DNA of 20,937 nt from Clostridiales bacterium UBA4039 (GCA_002382805.1 DGAD01000023.1:1-20937), one strand, 5' to 3'. Positions 8,236-16,444 are shown, numbered from the stretch's first letter. The notes: generated by a model not told the origin, from the letters alone. A program made the numbers and translations.

Positions 8236-8694
8236 TTATTCATTTATTTCGCTTTTGACTTTAATCAGCCCATGGCTATCGACATATACGTCAATGATTT
8301 GTTCAACCTCTTCAAACGTCTGTTTAATGGCACCTGCATCATACAAAAATACTTCTTGCCCTTTATAGGCTTCAATCTCTTGTTCTATCTGATTTAAAGA
8401 TATTTCTTGGGTTAATGCTTTATCCGTATAAATTTTATCTTCATAGACAAAAAATTCGAGATTAAGTGCTTCTTCTGCCTCTTGTTCTATCGCTTCTGAT
8501 TCTTCAGATTGTGCTTGTTCTTGAGAATCTTGGGATTCGATCTGTCCACTTGAGTCTTGATTGCCTACATTGCCTTCGCCCCAATCTGTGGAGTTCCAAC
8601 CAAATCCAAGCAAACTTAAGATGGCAACCACCATCGCAATACTTGCCCCTTTTAGCCCTAACTTTTTCTTTTTGTTTTCGTCTTTATTTTTCAT
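8236..8694 (-). CDS. Small single-pass membrane protein with a TolR/ExbD-like outer domain
   Basis: I do not recognise this 152-residue protein as a named family. It has a Lys-rich cytoplasmic start (KNKDENKKKKLG), one membrane helix at about 16-32, a Gln/Ser/Glu-rich linker at about 46-76, and a folded C-terminal domain at about 78-150. That domain (LEFFVYEDKIYT, SLNQIEQEIEAYKG, QEVFLYDAGAIKQTFEEVEQIIDVYVDSHGLIKV) follows the beta-alpha-beta-alpha-beta pattern of the ExbD/TolR periplasmic domain. Unlike true ExbD, its helix contains no Asp. I chose the ATG at 8694 because AAAGGAG lies 6 bases before it. A longer in-frame start at 8754 would overlap the gene upstream by about 47 bases. It is 13 bases after the ExbD-like gene and ends the operon. 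It is probably an accessory subunit of the channel encoded upstream. The fold reading is inference from pattern only. Confidence 0.7.
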   Translation of the reverse strand: MKNKDENKKKKLGLKGASIAMVVAILSLLGFGWNSTDWGEGNVGNQDSSGQIESQDSQEQAQSEESEAIEQEAEEALNLEFFVYEDKIYTDKALTQEISLNQIEQEIEAYKGQEVFLYDAGAIKQTFEEVEQIIDVYVDSHGLIKVKSEINE

Positions 8695-8707
8695 GTCATT
8701 CTCCTTT

Positions 8708-9301
8708 TTAATAATGTATATATTGCATCTTATGTACTTGAACCGATTGCTCATTTTGCTCTATTTCACGAAATACATTCCAAACCAGATTAAAAGCATA
8801 ATTATAGGTTCCACCTTTATCTTCCAGCGAAAGCAGCACATATTTGGATTGTTCTTGGTTGTCTGCAATCATTGTTTCAATAAATGTATATATGTCTTGA
8901 CGCGCTTGTTCTAACGCCGATGGATTATTACGAATGCTCAATGGTAAAAAAATATGTGTTGACTCATCATTCATTATAATTTCATGATTTTTTTCTTTAT
9001 CTATCCAAACATCAATCACAAGAAATTGTTGTGCCACAAAGTCAAGTTGCTCTAAGCGTTTAGCCGGATCATCACTTTCAATAATCTGGGCAATCTGTAC
9101 ATTGATCATCTCTTGCTTATTGATAAGGTAATCTACCTGCCTTTGTTCTTGATACAAACTATCTTCTAGTACCTGGATTTCATTTTGAGCTTCTTGTTTT
9201 TCCATGCTCATCGTAACTAAAAGACCAAATAATAAGATTAAAACCACATCGAGCAGCGATGTCAAATCAACAATTTTTTCTCTATTTGTCAGTTTGGTCA
9301 T
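8708..9301 (-). CDS. ExbD/TolR-like proton-channel subunit
   Basis: This 197-residue protein looks like the single-pass partner of an ExbB/TolQ/MotA-type channel. Its N-terminus (REKIVDLTSLLDVVLILLFGLLVTM) has one membrane helix at about 13-31 with Asp18 in the position of the proton-carrying Asp of ExbD/TolR. A charged, Gln/Glu-rich segment at about 35-80 is probably coiled coil. The remaining outer domain contains FLVIDVWIDKEKNHEIIM and YVLLSLEDKGGTYNYAFNLVWNVFREIE, which resemble the strands and helix of the ExbD outer domain. I see no OmpA-like peptidoglycan-binding motif. The start is supported by GGGGAGGGG, and the gene overlaps the end of the ExbB-like gene by 20 bases, which suggests translational coupling. 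The partner that receives the mechanical output is unknown. Confidence 0.82.
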   Translation of the reverse strand: MTKLTNREKIVDLTSLLDVVLILLFGLLVTMSMEKQEAQNEIQVLEDSLYQEQRQVDYLINKQEMINVQIAQIIESDDPAKRLEQLDFVAQQFLVIDVWIDKEKNHEIIMNDESTHIFLPLSIRNNPSALEQARQDIYTFIETMIADNQEQSKYVLLSLEDKGGTYNYAFNLVWNVFREIEQNEQSVQVHKMQYIHY

Positions 9302-9809
9302 CTACATACCCCTCCCCATACGCCATGTCAATACGCTCATATAGCAGTTGTAAGTTTTCTTGGTTTTGATAAAACACAGGTGCCAACATACCATCAATGG
9401 CTTTAAAGATAATAGCAAAGACCAATCCCCAAAATGTCGATGTTAAAGCAAGGGTAAAATTACTCATAACCACTGTACTTTCCAGCCCAATCATTCGAAG
9501 CAGCCCAATAATAGTCCCTAAAATTCCTAAAAGCGGAAAAACACTATTAATTGTCCCAAATAAATGAAAATACATCACTTCTTTTTCCCTTAACTCTTGC
9601 AGTTCATGAATATTAACCCGAGTATTTTTTGCGGATTGGATACCAGCAATCAAAAGTTGGATGGGTAAATAGACCGTACCTTGGCATTTTTTTCGCAAAG
9701 CGTTAGAATATTTTCTAAGTCTAGGAATAATAAACACTCCATTAAATACCGCTAACAAAATTATGATCATATCATATCCAAATATATTACGTAGAATATT
9801 ATTAAACAT
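9282..9809 (-). CDS. MotA/TolQ/ExbB-family proton-channel protein
   Basis: With the start chosen here the protein has 175 residues and three predicted membrane helices (about 11-29, 87-107, 116-138) with a cytoplasmic loop between the first two. The second and third helices carry the family signature: FPLLGILGTIIGLLRMIG with Thr99, and NFTLALTSTFWGLVFAIIFKAID with Thr125. These match the channel-lining threonines of ExbB/TolQ. The Glu that precedes the second Thr in E. coli ExbB is not conserved. ATG 9809 is preceded by AAGGAG with 4-5 bases of spacing. A longer start at 9848 would overlap topB by 29 bases and lacks a ribosome binding site. It should form a proton-driven membrane complex with the ExbD-like protein next to it. 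It starts 10 bases after the topB stop, so it is likely co-transcribed. Confidence 0.85.
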   Translation of the reverse strand: MFNNILRNIFGYDMIIILLAVFNGVFIIPRLRKYSNALRKKCQGTVYLPIQLLIAGIQSAKNTRVNIHELQELREKEVMYFHLFGTINSVFPLLGILGTIIGLLRMIGLESTVVMSNFTLALTSTFWGLVFAIIFKAIDGMLAPVFYQNQENLQLLYERIDMAYGEGYVDDQTDK

Positions 9810-9819
9810 TGTGTGCTCC

Positions 9820-11949
9820 TTAACCTGACGTCGATTTGAGTTTGACATTTTTTAACTGTAGCCGCCCACTTGGCTCCAGTTCTAGCGTTGCTATCTTTTC
9901 TTCTTTCGTTTGAGGTTGTATAAACTCAAAGGAATCAATTTTTTGTTCTTTTAATAGATGTTCTACCATAGCTTCCGTCAACACCCCATAAGGTTCTAAC
10001 GCATTTTTCCATAATGTGAATTTGCACCCGTCAAGAAAACGACTACAATAATAGGCTTTGGAATTCACTGTTATTTTTCCTTCGCCACATACCGGACAAG
10101 CTCCATAAACCTTTCCTTTAATTTTGTAGTTGCTTTTACGTTTTTGGTCATCTTCAAAGGTCACTAAGTGCTTTGATTTTTCAGCACTTTTCACCAAATA
10201 CGCAACAAAACGGTTAATGCTCGCCATAAACGGTTCTACCGGCAGTTTATCTTGGCTGATTTTTGTCAAACCTCTTTCCCACTTTCCTGTCATTTCAGGA
10301 CTTTTTAATTCATCCGGAATTATTTGAATTAATTTGATGCCTTTTTCCGTTGGGTATAAGGATTTTCCTTTACGGTAAATGTATTTTACACTAATAAGAC
10401 GCTCAATAATCCCCGCACGTGTTGCAGGGGTACCAAAACCCGCTTCTTTGAGTTGCTCCTTTAAGTCTTCTTCTTCAACAAAGCGTCCTGCATTTTCCAT
10501 TGCACTTAATAGTGTAGCTTCTGTATATGGCTTTGGAGGCGATGTCTGTTTTGACTGTACTTGTGTCTCATCAACATGTACAACGTCTTTCTTCTTTAGA
10601 TTTGGAAGCGTCTCTTCATCTTGGTCCGACATTTTTTGATAGAGTTTTTTCCACCCCAAATCACTAATAATTTTACCTTTGGATACAAAGGTTTCATCAC
10701 AGACATTCACCATGATTTTTGTCGTCTTAAATTTGTAGTCTCCATAAAAAACTGCAATAAACCGTTTAACAATTAACTGATAAATATTTTTTTCTTGAGG
10801 TGGCAAAGATATATTTTCCGGATTTTTATTCGTTGGAATAATGGCATGGTGATCGGTTATCTTACTGTTATTAATAATACGCTTTGTGAATTTCAATTGC
10901 AGTTTTGTGCCATTCATCAACGGTGCTATGGCTTTAGAGTAGGGCATCACATTAATTGTATACATCGTTTTGATAACCGTATCTTTCATATCATCACTTA
11001 AGAATCGACTGTCCGTACGTGGGTAAGTGATGAGTTTGCGTTTTTCATAAAGATTTTGCGCATATTCAAGCACTTGTGTTGCTGTATATCCATATTGTCG
11101 ATTCCCATCACGCTGTAATTCTGTTAAATCATATAAAAAAGGTGGTTTTTGATTATTATTCTTCTTTTCTACATCAATAACGTGCCCGTCTTGCCCTTTA
11201 ACTTTTTCTGCAATTTCTTGAGCTTCTTTTAGGGAATCAATTTTAGTATCGGATATTTGATCTTTATACCAGATGCCTTTAAACTCTCCATAATCTACAA
11301 CCACTTCATAATAATCTCGCGGTTTAAAGTTCTCAATTTCATGATATCGATTAACGACAAGCGCCAGCGTCGGTGTCTGTACTCGTCCAATGCTAAGCAA
11401 CGTATTATTAAGCGTTGTGTAAGCACGTGTTGCATTAATCCCAACAAGCCAATCAGATTCTGATCGACATTTTGCCGATAAATACAAACGGTTATATTCT
11501 TTTCCGTCCTTTAAATGTTCAAAGCCTTCTTTTATAGCTTCATCTGTCATAGAACTAATCCATAATCTCGAAAACGGCTTTGTGGATTGAACATAATCAT
11601 ATATATATCGAAAAATCAGTTCGCCTTCTCTTCCACTATCTGTCGCACAAATTAAGCTATCGACATCTTTTCGGTCACATAATTTTTGAATAATCGATAG
11701 TTGCTTCTTGGTTTGTGGATATGGTTTGATTTTGATAGATTCCGGGATAATGGGAAGCGACTGGTAAGACCAGCGCTTTAGACTCGCATCATAATCTTGA
11801 GGCTCATAGAGCGTCACTAAATGCCCCACTGCCCAAGTAATCACGTAGTCTTCTCCCTCCATATATCCATCTTTTCGCATTCGAATATTTAAAACTTTTG
11901 CAATATCTCTTGCTACCGAAGGCTTTTCTGTAATAATGAGTTTCTTCAC
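9820..11949 (-). CDS. topB: DNA topoisomerase III (type IA)
   Basis: This type IA topoisomerase cuts one DNA strand through a 5'-phosphotyrosine, relaxes negative supercoils and decatenates DNA. Over 709 residues one sees TEKPSVARDIA at the N-terminus with the Toprim acidic motif ATDSGREGE (102-110), SSMTDEAI, SIGRVQTPTL, and the catalytic Tyr309 in LITYPRTDSRFL. EATLLSAMENAGRF and GFGTPATRAGIIERL follow. A C-terminal zinc-ribbon-like segment contains CPVC and YC...GC. The start is GTG, overlapping the TGA stop of the upstream Ca2+ ATPase as GTGA, with GGAG 7 bases before it, so translation is probably coupled. The ExbB-like gene follows within 10 bases. I see no conjugative or mobile-element genes nearby, so this is probably the chromosomal TopB and not a plasmid-borne copy. 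Confidence 0.95.
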   Translation of the reverse strand: MKKLIITEKPSVARDIAKVLNIRMRKDGYMEGEDYVITWAVGHLVTLYEPQDYDASLKRWSYQSLPIIPESIKIKPYPQTKKQLSIIQKLCDRKDVDSLICATDSGREGELIFRYIYDYVQSTKPFSRLWISSMTDEAIKEGFEHLKDGKEYNRLYLSAKCRSESDWLVGINATRAYTTLNNTLLSIGRVQTPTLALVVNRYHEIENFKPRDYYEVVVDYGEFKGIWYKDQISDTKIDSLKEAQEIAEKVKGQDGHVIDVEKKNNNQKPPFLYDLTELQRDGNRQYGYTATQVLEYAQNLYEKRKLITYPRTDSRFLSDDMKDTVIKTMYTINVMPYSKAIAPLMNGTKLQLKFTKRIINNSKITDHHAIIPTNKNPENISLPPQEKNIYQLIVKRFIAVFYGDYKFKTTKIMVNVCDETFVSKGKIISDLGWKKLYQKMSDQDEETLPNLKKKDVVHVDETQVQSKQTSPPKPYTEATLLSAMENAGRFVEEEDLKEQLKEAGFGTPATRAGIIERLISVKYIYRKGKSLYPTEKGIKLIQIIPDELKSPEMTGKWERGLTKISQDKLPVEPFMASINRFVAYLVKSAEKSKHLVTFEDDQKRKSNYKIKGKVYGACPVCGEGKITVNSKAYYCSRFLDGCKFTLWKNALEPYGVLTEAMVEHLLKEQKIDSFEFIQPQTKEEKIATLELEPSGRLQLKNVKLKSTSG

Positions 11950-14618
11950 TTTTTGGCTCCTAACATGTTGATTTGTTTACCTATTTCACTAAATACCGTT
12001 GGAATGACCCCTAGTCCCATAGCAATTAATAATTGTTCAAACGAAAGCGCTACAGTTGAGAAAATTGTTGAAACCCCTGGAAGATAGATAACGCCAAGTA
12101 ACATAATCACTGCACCGGTAACTGATAGGTTTAGATAGCGATTTGAAAATACACGCATCGTCCATAACGGTTTATGTTCGCTTCGCGCAGAATATGCTCT
12201 AAGCATTTCACCGATTATAAGTGTTACAAAACAAAAAGTTCGTGCTAATGCTTCAGCGCTTGCTGCATCTGCAATAGAGTTTAGACCTATCCTAAAAGAA
12301 ATAAGCGTTGCAGTCATTAATCCTATACTTTGAATAGCAATAGATACTTGCATCGTTCTGTTAACAATCGGTTCGTCTTTATCTCGAGGTTTTTGGTCCA
12401 TGATCCCTTCTCCGCCTTCTTCAAGACCCAAGGCAAATGCCGGGAATGAATCCGTCACTAAATTGACCCATAGCAACTGAATCGGCAGTAAAGGTACGGG
12501 CCATTTCAAGAGGATGGCAATAAAGATAATTAATATCTCGCCTATATTACAGGACAATAAAAATCCGACAAACTTTCGTATATTACTGTATATAATTCGC
12601 CCTTCTTCAACGGCATCTACAATACTTGCAAAGTTATCATCCGTTAAGATCATGTCGGCTGCTTCTTTAGATACATCCGTTCCGGTAATCCCCATAGCCA
12701 CACCAATATCTGCTTGCTTAAGCGCAGGGGCATCATTGACACCATCACCGGTCATCGACACGACTTCTCCTGAAGCTCGAAGCGCTTTTACAATACGTAC
12801 TTTATGCTCTGGAGAAACACGTGCAAAAATATTCGTGTTCTTCACAGCTTCTTGAAGTTCTTCATCTGTATATTTGTTGATTTTAGCTCCTTCCATCGCT
12901 TGGCTATCATCATCAATAACACCGATCTGACGCCCGATGGCACTTGCGGTTATAATATGATCGCCAGTAATCATAACCACACGAATTCCCGCTTTTTTAC
13001 ACAGCTTAATGGCATCTTTAACCTCTTCCCTAGGTGGGTCAATCATACCACTTAATCCTGCAAATATAAGCTCTTGCTCCTCATCTTCTAATTTTGCAGT
13101 CTCCGATACAGGTTTATATGCATAGCCTAAAACCCGTAATGCTTGCTGAGCATATTGCTTGTTGATTGCTAAAAGTTCATTACGTTTTTCATCAGTTAAC
13201 TCAATGATTTCATTGTTGTGAAGAATTTTTGTTGACCGTTTAAGAATGACATCCGGAGCCCCTTTGGTAAACATCAGATGCTCTTGGTCAAATTTATGTA
13301 ATGTTGACATCAGCTTACGATCTGAATCAAATGGATATTCTTTTAATCTTGGATGAAGTTGATTCATCTGCTGATAAGAGATGCCACCTTTTTCTCCAAG
13401 AACCAATAGTGCCCCTTCCGTTGGATCGCCTACCACATCACCTTCATCAAAATCTGCATCATTACAAAGTGCTGCAATATGTAGCAATTGTTTTATCTGT
13501 TCTTTTGCATCATGTCCTGATGCACTTTTAATCTCTCCATCAAAAGAATAACCGGTTCCTGTCACTTCAAATTCTTCATAACCGTTGTAAACTTTTTGTA
13601 CGGTCATTTTATTTTGTGTTAATGTCCCTGTTTTATCTGTACAAATTGTGGATGTACTTCCTAGGGTTTCTACTGCACTTAATTGCTTAACAATGGCATG
13701 ACGCTTAATCATGCGTTGCATCCCCATAGCTAGAACAACCGTAACTACTGCCGGAAGACCCTCTGGAATTGCTGCAACTGCTAAACTTACCGCAATCATA
13801 AAGATTTCAAAAAGATCTTCGCCACGAAGGATGCCTAAGGCAAAAATCACCGCTGAAACTACAATACAAATAACCCCTAAATATTTTCCAAACTGAGCTA
13901 ATTTATTTTGCAAAGGCGTCTGGGTATCTTCTGTCTCATCAAGCATCGTTGCTATTTGGCCAATCTCTGTATGCATACCGGTTCCAATAACAACAGCTTT
14001 TCCACGCCCATAGGTTACGATAGTACTCATATAGCCACTATTGATTCGATCTCCAAGTGCTGCTTCTTCATCCACTATGGCATCTGCATCTTTTTCAACG
14101 GCTACCGACTCTCCTGTTAATGCAGATTCATCGACTTTTAAATTCACACTTTCAACCAATCGAACATCCGCCGGTATATAGTCCCCCGCCTCTAAAACAA
14201 CCAGATCTCCCGGAACCAAGTCTTTTGAAGATATACTCATAATATGATGATCACGAATAACTTTTGCTTTTGGCGCCGCCATATTCTTAAGTGCTGCAAG
14301 TGCATTGCTTGCTTTATTTTCCTGATACGTTCCTAAAACTGCATTAAGAACAACAATGCCTAAAATAACGACGCCTTCAAATGCGTCACCTAATAAAATC
14401 GAAATAATTGCAGCAATGATTAATATTAAAATCATAAAATCCTTAAACTGATCTACTATCATTGCAAAGAGTGATTTTTTTGCTTTACTTTGCAATGCAT
14501 TTTCTCCATAACGCTCTTTTCGTTTTTGAATTTCTTCTCTCTTTAGACCCTGTTCAAGGTCTGTATCAAAATCCGCAACGACCTCTTGTATTGATTTATT
14601 ATGTTTATTCTCTTTCAC
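11946..14618 (-). CDS. Calcium-transporting P-type ATPase (PacL/PMR1-like, type II)
   Basis: This 890-residue pump should export Ca2+ from the cytosol using ATP. It has the N-terminal cation-ATPase domain, the actuator motif LTGES (167-171), the ion-binding helix VAAIPEGLPAVVT (281-293), the phosphorylation site Asp328 in CTDKTGTLTQNKM, the KGAPD nucleotide-binding motif, and the hinge motif MTGDGVNDAPALKQADIG. C-terminal membrane helices include LLWVNLVTDSFPAFALGLE, whose Asn and Asp match Ca2+ ligands of SERCA-type pumps. It starts at GTG with GGGAGG 6 bases upstream. It is the first gene of a run with topB and the ExbB/ExbD-like genes and overlaps topB by 4 bases. Mn2+ transport is a known alternative for PMR1-type pumps. 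A short inverted repeat lies in its 5' leader. Confidence 0.93.
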   Translation of the reverse strand: MKENKHNKSIQEVVADFDTDLEQGLKREEIQKRKERYGENALQSKAKKSLFAMIVDQFKDFMILILIIAAIISILLGDAFEGVVILGIVVLNAVLGTYQENKASNALAALKNMAAPKAKVIRDHHIMSISSKDLVPGDLVVLEAGDYIPADVRLVESVNLKVDESALTGESVAVEKDADAIVDEEAALGDRINSGYMSTIVTYGRGKAVVIGTGMHTEIGQIATMLDETEDTQTPLQNKLAQFGKYLGVICIVVSAVIFALGILRGEDLFEIFMIAVSLAVAAIPEGLPAVVTVVLAMGMQRMIKRHAIVKQLSAVETLGSTSTICTDKTGTLTQNKMTVQKVYNGYEEFEVTGTGYSFDGEIKSASGHDAKEQIKQLLHIAALCNDADFDEGDVVGDPTEGALLVLGEKGGISYQQMNQLHPRLKEYPFDSDRKLMSTLHKFDQEHLMFTKGAPDVILKRSTKILHNNEIIELTDEKRNELLAINKQYAQQALRVLGYAYKPVSETAKLEDEEQELIFAGLSGMIDPPREEVKDAIKLCKKAGIRVVMITGDHIITASAIGRQIGVIDDDSQAMEGAKINKYTDEELQEAVKNTNIFARVSPEHKVRIVKALRASGEVVSMTGDGVNDAPALKQADIGVAMGITGTDVSKEAADMILTDDNFASIVDAVEEGRIIYSNIRKFVGFLLSCNIGEILIIFIAILLKWPVPLLPIQLLWVNLVTDSFPAFALGLEEGGEGIMDQKPRDKDEPIVNRTMQVSIAIQSIGLMTATLISFRIGLNSIADAASAEALARTFCFVTLIIGEMLRAYSARSEHKPLWTMRVFSNRYLNLSVTGAVIMLLGVIYLPGVSTIFSTVALSFEQLLIAMGLGVIPTVFSEIGKQINMLGAKK

Positions 14619-14675
14619 ATTATGCCTCCCTATCTATTTTCCTATGCAGCTTACGACATAGGCACTTTGCTTTTT

Positions 14676-14684
14676 ATTATATCA
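14676..14684 (-). promoter_or_regulatory. Extended -10 promoter for the Ca2+ ATPase operon
   Basis: The minus strand reads TGATATAAT (14684-14676), a consensus extended -10 element. No good -35 box lies 16-18 bases upstream, which extended -10 promoters tolerate. It is about 60 bases before the GTG start. The transcribed leader contains a small inverted repeat, CCTATG at 14641-14646 with CATAGG at 14657-14662, of unknown role. Confidence 0.6.
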
Positions 14685-14691
14685 TATTTAC

Positions 14692-14720
14692 TTGAATTTA
14701 CTATACCATTATGATAAAGT
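14692..14720 (+). promoter_or_regulatory. Possible weak promoter for azlC-azlD-LUD
   Basis: TTGAAT (14692-14697) and TAAAGT (14715-14720) are 17 bases apart, about 37 bases before the azlC start. Both boxes deviate from consensus. The site overlaps the upstream side of the divergent ATPase promoter. I see no T-box or other leader motif here. Confidence 0.4.
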
Positions 14721-14757
14721 CATATCGAAAACTTAAAATGAAAAGGACAGAAGAACT

Positions 14758-15492
14758 ATGCAAAATATGACTTCAAATGAATTTGTTACACCGACTTATA
14801 TGAATGGATTAAAAGCAGGTTTTCCAATTGCTTTGGGATACCTGGTTGTTTCATTTACTTTTGGCATGACAGCCTGTTTAAACGGATTTACTCTGTACGA
14901 AGCCGTCTTCATGAGTATGACAAATGTGACATCTGCAGGGCAATTTGCAGGAATGAACCTTTTAATTTCCGGCACCAAATACGTCGAACTACTCTTAACC
15001 GTCAGCATCATTAATATTCGCTACTTATTAATGTCCACTGCCCTGTCTCAAAAGATCTCAAGAACCATGCCACTTTATCAAAAATTTATTCTTGCGTTTG
15101 GTGTTACAGACGAGACATTTACCGTCGCATCTGTTGAGGTCGAAACCATTACCTTCCCATACTTTATGGGTCTGGTCACTTTACCATATCTTGGCTGGTC
15201 TGGTGGAACATTTTTTGGTTCTTTGATGGATACTTTTTTAAATCCTGATATGCAACATGCTGCTGCTATTGCACTATATTGCATGTTCATTGCACTGGTA
15301 TTACCTCCCATGAAGCATCATAAAAATATACGTCATGTTGTTTTTGCAACAATGTTTATTCGTCTAACGATGTTGCTCTTGCCTGTTGTCAATCAGTTAT
15401 CATCTGGATATGCCATTATTTTATCCGCATGTATCGGCGCCTTTTACGGTGCGTATCTTGAGCATAAAACATCTACGGAGGTAAACGCATGA
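14758..15492 (+). CDS. azlC: AzlC family branched-chain amino acid export protein, large subunit
   Basis: AzlC-type proteins form, with a small AzlD partner, an exporter for branched-chain amino acids or their analogues. This protein has 244 residues with several hydrophobic helices. It shows the family patterns GLKAGFPIALGYLVVSFTFGM near the N-terminus, TNVTSAGQFAGMNLL, NIRYLLMSTALS, FGVTDETFTVAS, and a helix-rich C-terminal half. The AAAGGA ribosome binding site is 10 bases before the ATG, slightly far. An in-frame ATG three codons on is an alternative start. It overlaps azlD by 4 bases (ATGA), which supports coupling. It lies about 6 kb from the branched-chain amino acid operon but on the other strand and without a visible T-box, so its regulation is probably separate. 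The substrate is inferred from the family. Confidence 0.9.
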   Translation: MQNMTSNEFVTPTYMNGLKAGFPIALGYLVVSFTFGMTACLNGFTLYEAVFMSMTNVTSAGQFAGMNLLISGTKYVELLLTVSIINIRYLLMSTALSQKISRTMPLYQKFILAFGVTDETFTVASVEVETITFPYFMGLVTLPYLGWSGGTFFGSLMDTFLNPDMQHAAAIALYCMFIALVLPPMKHHKNIRHVVFATMFIRLTMLLLPVVNQLSSGYAIILSACIGAFYGAYLEHKTSTEVNA

Positions 15493-15791
15493 AACCTATA
15501 TATGGAATTATATTAATGGCACTAACAACCTATATTATACGTGTAAGTCCTTTTGTTCTCTTTAGAAAAAAGATTGAATCTCCCTTTATCCAATCTTTTC
15601 TCTTTTATATTCCCTATGCAATTTTAACCGCGATGACCATTCCGGATATTTTCTACTCTACACACTTTGTACCTGCCGCTGTTGCAGGCACACTTGTCGC
15701 TTTACTATTAGGATGGTTTGAAAAAAGTCTCATCACCGTATCTATGTCAGCTGTCGCAATCGCTTATATTGTTATCACCCTATTTAATTAG
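15489..15791 (+). CDS. azlD: AzlD family branched-chain amino acid export protein, small subunit
   Basis: The 100-residue hydrophobic protein has about four membrane segments and the AzlD-type start ILMALTTYIIRVSPFVLF, followed by FLFYIPYAILTAMTIPDIFY and AGTLVALLLGWFEKSLITVSMSAVAIAYIV. It is the small partner of AzlC in the exporter. Its ATG overlaps the azlC TGA as ATGA, with GGAGG 7 bases upstream, so the two are almost certainly translated together. The length is normal for the family. The LUD-domain gene follows after 17 bases. Confidence 0.9.
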   Translation: MKPIYGIILMALTTYIIRVSPFVLFRKKIESPFIQSFLFYIPYAILTAMTIPDIFYSTHFVPAAVAGTLVALLLGWFEKSLITVSMSAVAIAYIVITLFN

Positions 15792-15808
15792 AGAAAGGAA
15801 GACAAATA

Positions 15809-16444
15809 ATGAATCCTGTTCAACAAAAATATCAAAATCAAGCCAAAACAATTATTGAGGCACTTCAAAAAAGAAATATGAACGGATACTATTTTGAAAC
15901 CTCTCAAGAGGCTATCTTGTTTATCCAAAATTTTATCAAGCCAACTTCCACTGTAAGTTGGGGTGGCTCCATGACATTACACGAATCCGGGATTATTGAT
16001 GCTGTAAAAACGATGGACCTGGTTTGTCTGGACCGAGATACGGCTGACACTGTACAAGGACGTCACCAAATTGCTCAAAAAGCTTTAAGTGCCAATTACT
16101 ATTTAACCAGTACAAATGCTATCACTCTAGACGGCAAACTCGTTAATATTGATGGTAACGGAAATCGCGTTGCCGCCCTTATCTTTGGTCCTGATAACGT
16201 TATCGTTGTTGCCGGTATGAATAAAGTTAGTCTCGATGAAACCGATGCACTTAGCCGTGTCAAAAATATTGCGGCGCCTGCAAATACTGTACGTCTTAAT
16301 CAAAACACGCCTTGTTCACATACCGGAAAGTGCCACAATTGTCTTGTTGATGATTGTATCTGTTCACATACCGTCATTACAAGACGCTGTAACCGCACAA
16401 ACAGAATACACGTTCTTTTGGTTGGTGAAGTGCTAGGCTATTAG
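15809..16444 (+). CDS. LUD-domain protein (LutC/YkgG-like, DUF162)
   Basis: This 211-residue protein matches the stand-alone LUD-domain proteins common in Clostridia, usually annotated as lactate utilisation proteins. The LUD pattern is visible in VSWGGSMTLHESGI, the YYLTSTNAITLDGKLVNIDGNGNRVAALIFGP core and VIVVAGMNKV. The C-terminal part has a cysteine cluster, Cys169, 175, 178, 183 and 185 plus Cys194, that could bind a metal or an iron-sulfur cluster. True LutC works with the iron-sulfur proteins LutA and LutB, and neither is here, so a lactate role is not supported. It follows azlD by 17 bases with an AAAGGA ribosome binding site and is probably in the same transcript. Its stop codon lies 3 bases from that of the convergent gene. 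The function is unknown. Confidence 0.85.
   Translation: MNPVQQKYQNQAKTIIEALQKRNMNGYYFETSQEAILFIQNFIKPTSTVSWGGSMTLHESGIIDAVKTMDLVCLDRDTADTVQGRHQIAQKALSANYYLTSTNAITLDGKLVNIDGNGNRVAALIFGPDNVIVVAGMNKVSLDETDALSRVKNIAAPANTVRLNQNTPCSHTGKCHNCLVDDCICSHTVITRRCNRTNRIHVLLVGEVLGY

Noticed and set aside
8561..8914. Plus-strand open frame of 117 codons with a hydrophobic stretch
   Set aside because: It is antisense to the ExbD-like and small membrane protein genes; the hydrophobicity is a by-product of A/T-rich complementary codons.
8236..9301. Flagellar MotAB stator
   Set aside because: The proteins are short, lack a MotB peptidoglycan-binding domain, and no flagellar genes are near.
8236..9809. Zorya-type (ZorAB) anti-phage system
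   Set aside because: The ExbB-like protein lacks the long cytoplasmic tail of ZorA, the partner lacks an OmpA-like domain, and no ZorC, D or E helicase or nuclease genes are present.
9820..11949. Topoisomerase III as a marker of an integrated plasmid or conjugative element
   Set aside because: No relaxase, conjugation, integrase or partition genes, attachment-site repeats or IS elements are seen; neighbours are housekeeping genes.
14641..14662. CCTATG/CATAGG inverted repeat in the ATPase leader as a riboswitch or terminator
   Set aside because: The six-pair stem with a ten-base loop has no U-tract and no known riboswitch core; at most a small operator or leader hairpin.
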